Below are positions 61,926 to 64,000 of a stretch of 64,000 bases of DNA, one piece after another (positions within the stretch are counted from its first letter, which is position 1; each line of letters opens with the position of its first letter). This stretch comes from Bos javanicus. Its lineage: Eukaryota > Chordata > Mammalia > Artiodactyla > Bovidae. The stretch spans positions 45,495,724 through 45,559,723 of the forward strand of contig NC_083877.1 in the NCBI RefSeq assembly GCF_032452875.1, in the 5' to 3' direction. Position numbers and translations under genes: made by a program. Below the pieces are notes generated by a model, which saw only the letters and a program-made list of their open reading frames with translations, did no database searches and was not told where the DNA came from.

Positions 61926-62045
61926 CCTCTGTAATAGGAGTCAGTAATACCTGTCCCCAAGGGCATCCTGAGGATTTGGTGAGTATTAAATAAGACAATG
62001 CACATAAAACCACTTTGTAAATCATAATCCTACTCTTCAAGTGTT
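61926..62045 (+). repeat. MIR, 3' part after a nested Bov-tA
   Basis: Sense MIR: 'TTTGGTGAGTATTAAATAAG', 'ACAATGCACATAAAACCAC'. The left part is about 61690-61713. Confidence 0.75.
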
Positions 62046-62244
62046 ACTTACTGTTCACAGAAGGAGTCATTCAACATATTTTTATTCATTTGCATCTGCT
62101 CATTATACTGCCTTTTCCAAGATATGAAAACAGTGCCATAGGTCCAGATTTCCAGCAAGAAGGACCAGAACCAAAGAGGATTTGAAGGGAATTTGGGGTA
62201 CCCAGGATTCCATTAAGTAGTGGATTGAGGGTTTGCTGTAATAT

Positions 62245-62430
62245 TTACTAAATCAGCACTTCTCAGACTTTAGTACATGCATGAATCACCTGGGAATCAT
62301 GTTCACATACAGCTTCTGAATCAGTAGTGCTGGAGTAGGGTCTGAGATTCTGCTCTTCTGCCAGACTCCCAGGTAAAATCAATGCTGCTGGTCCAAGGAA
62401 TGCACTTGGAGGAACAATGTTCTCGGGGGT
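62245..62430 (-). mobile_element. MER5A-type hAT transposon relic
   Basis: 'CAGCACTTCTCAGACTTTAG', 'CATGAATCACCTGGGAATC', 'CAGCTTCTGAATCAGTAGTG', 'GGGTCTGAGATTCTGC': the MER5A pattern. The strand is given relative to the usual consensus. Confidence 0.85.
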
Positions 62431-63180
62431 ACAAGGTTCATAATCAGCAGAGGAGACAAGGTGCAACCCCGGGCCCCAGGAGGTAGATTTCCAGGAAGTC
62501 TGTGTTGGGAGCTGTGGCTGCAACTCTGTGCCCCCACTTCCTTTCCATCCCCTCCCAGAAGAGGCTGTTATCTTCCTAAGCTGTGCATTTGCTCTGAATG
62601 TTGGAGGGAGAAAATGTGCATTGTGAGTACTTGGGAAAAGGAGGAGGAAGGAAGGAGATTACCCCATCATGTACAGTAAGTGTTCTTGTAGGTGACACGC
62701 TGCGTTTCTCCCTGGTGGGATGATGATCTAGAGATAGCACAGTGAGCCACTTCCTGCCTCCAGCATCTGATGGGGCAGCACAGCAGAATCCAGTGTAGAC
62801 TAGAACTTTTTTTGTGAGGGGGGGGACTACCAGTGGAGGTAGCTGAAGAGTATTGACTTAGGTGTTTCAAAGAAGGAAAGAATTGAGGAGTAAGCAATCA
62901 GAGGGTGCTCCCACCACCACCACCCCCCTTTTTTGCCAGCTTGCTAGCACTGGCAAAGCACTTGCTAGCACTTTGCCATCATGCTGCCCGCTAGCAGCCC
63001 CAAAACTTCCCCTGAAGGGTCTGTCTTGTTCTGCAACTAAGTACCTCAGTTCTCCTCACCCCAACATTATTCCTTCTTCTCCTATTGCATCAAAATTCCC
63101 TCTTTTTTTTGTCCCAGCATAGCTGAATTCTGTCAGTTGCTGGGAAAGCAATCTAATCCAACTAATTCATATTAAGGTAT
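62431..63180. other. intron, no feature seen
   Basis: Unique intronic DNA. A small local duplication of CTTGCTAGCACT lies at about 62939-62977. No exon recognised. Confidence 0.4.
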
Positions 63181-63400
63181 TTTTTTGCTGTTGTTTTCAT
63201 CACTAAGTCATGTCCGACTCTTTTGCAATCCCACGGACTGTAGCCCACCAGGCTCCTCTGTCCATGGGATTCTCCAGGCAAGAATACTGGAGTGGGTTGC
63301 CATTTCCTTCTCCAGGGGATCTTCTCAGCCCAGGGATTGAACCTGTGTCTCCGACATTGCAGGCAGATTCTTTACCACTGAGACACCTGGGAAGCCCCTG
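63181..63400 (-). mobile_element. Bov-tA SINE
   Basis: Antisense Bov-tA ('CATCACTAAGTCATGTCCGA' to head GAGACACCTGGGAAGCCCC). ATTAAGGTAT (63171-63180) and ATTAAGGCAT (63402-63411) are its duplication. Confidence 0.95.
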
Positions 63401-63411
63401 TATTAAGGCAT

Positions 63412-63693
63412 GCTGCTACTGCTGCTGCTGCTAAGTCACTTCAGTCGTGTCCGACTCTGGGTGAGCCCATAGACGGCAGCCCACCAGGTTCCCCCGTCCC
63501 TGGGATTCTCCAGGCAAGAACACTGAAGTGGGTTGCCATTTCCTTCTCCAATGCATGAAAGTGAAAAGTGAAAGGGAAGTTGCTCAATCGTGCCCGACTC
63601 TTAGCACCTCCATGGACTGCAGCCTACCAGGCTCCTCTGTCCATGGTATTTTCTAGGCAAGAGTACTGGAGTGGGGTGCCATTGCCTTCTCCG
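63412..63693 (-). mobile_element. Bov-A2 dimeric SINE
   Basis: (CTG)n start, two monomers, end GGGGTGCCATTGCCTTCTCC. GTATTAAGGCAT at 63400-63411 and 63694-63705 shows it inserted at the same site the Bov-tA had duplicated. Confidence 0.96.
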
Positions 63694-63705
63694 GTATTAA
63701 GGCAT

Positions 63706-64000
63706 ACATGACTGTTAATCCAAGTAACTGTAAATTACTTGTGTTTTGATGAGCTATGATACACATGGATTTCTCCCCACTTCTCCCCCTGCAGGTCGAC
63801 AGAGCCAAAGCCCTAGGGAGGCCTGAGGCCTTGTAGAGATCTCTTTTGCTATAGATGGTGATACCTCAGGAGTCTTAAGTATGAGGACAAAATCTAGGTG
63901 TATCTGGTACAGGTGTGTTTGTTCAGGAGGAAAGATTTCTCTTCCTCCCCTGCAGGCCACCAGTAAAAGCAGGAGGCTGTGATATAAAGGGAAGTTTGCT
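63706..64000. other. intron, no feature seen
   Basis: Unique intronic sequence to the window edge; nothing recognised. Confidence 0.4.

Overview
The window is nuclear DNA of a ruminant, most likely a bovid. That call rests on dense BovB (RTE) LINE fragments, Bov-tA and dimeric Bov-A2 SINEs, and artiodactyl tRNA-derived CHR SINEs, over an older mammalian layer of MIR, L2, old L1 and MER5A. No bacterial, plasmid or viral gene organisation is visible. The species cannot be fixed from the sequence alone.

The only host gene segment I can support is one exon on the + strand at 7314-7411. It carries a start codon and encodes the N-terminus of death-associated protein kinase 2 (DAPK2), ending inside the glycine-rich ATP loop at a canonical GTAAGT donor. 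By this reading 1-7313 is upstream intron (or alternative 5' region) and 7412-64000 is one long intron. I did not find the next kinase exon by eye. The exon sits in a stretch of about 1.5 kb free of recognisable recent repeats (6941-8490).

Layout. 1-6940 is intron with two BovB copies, a MIR/L1/CHR nest, one arm of an inverted duplication (4531-4898) and an L1 tail. 6941-8490 is the repeat-poor island with the exon. 8490-27900 is intron with CHR SINEs, BovB fragments, the second arm of the inverted duplication (12403-12772), a small mariner and old repeats. 27900-32560 is a BovB cluster in alternating orientation. 32560-38590 holds MIR and CHR nests and two Bov-tA. 39000-41500 is nested L1 with a long BovB insert. 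41600-51100 is SINE-rich and includes an apparent retroposed mRNA 3' end. 51170-54488 is a young 5'-truncated L1 with an open 857-residue ORF2 segment and a ladder of A-tracts suggesting serial 3' transduction. 54660-64000 is old L1, MIR, SINEs and dinucleotide repeats.

There is no operon-like or multi-gene system here. The most notable items are the inverted duplication bracketing the DAPK2 exon, the L1 transduction ladder, the ACG at the position where human DAPK2 has its annotated ATG, an unusually long direct repeat around a BovB copy, and several composite or nested retroposon insertions. Repeat names come from recalled consensus patterns; boundaries without a target-site duplication are good to roughly 10-30 bases, and much less for MIR, L2 and old L1.
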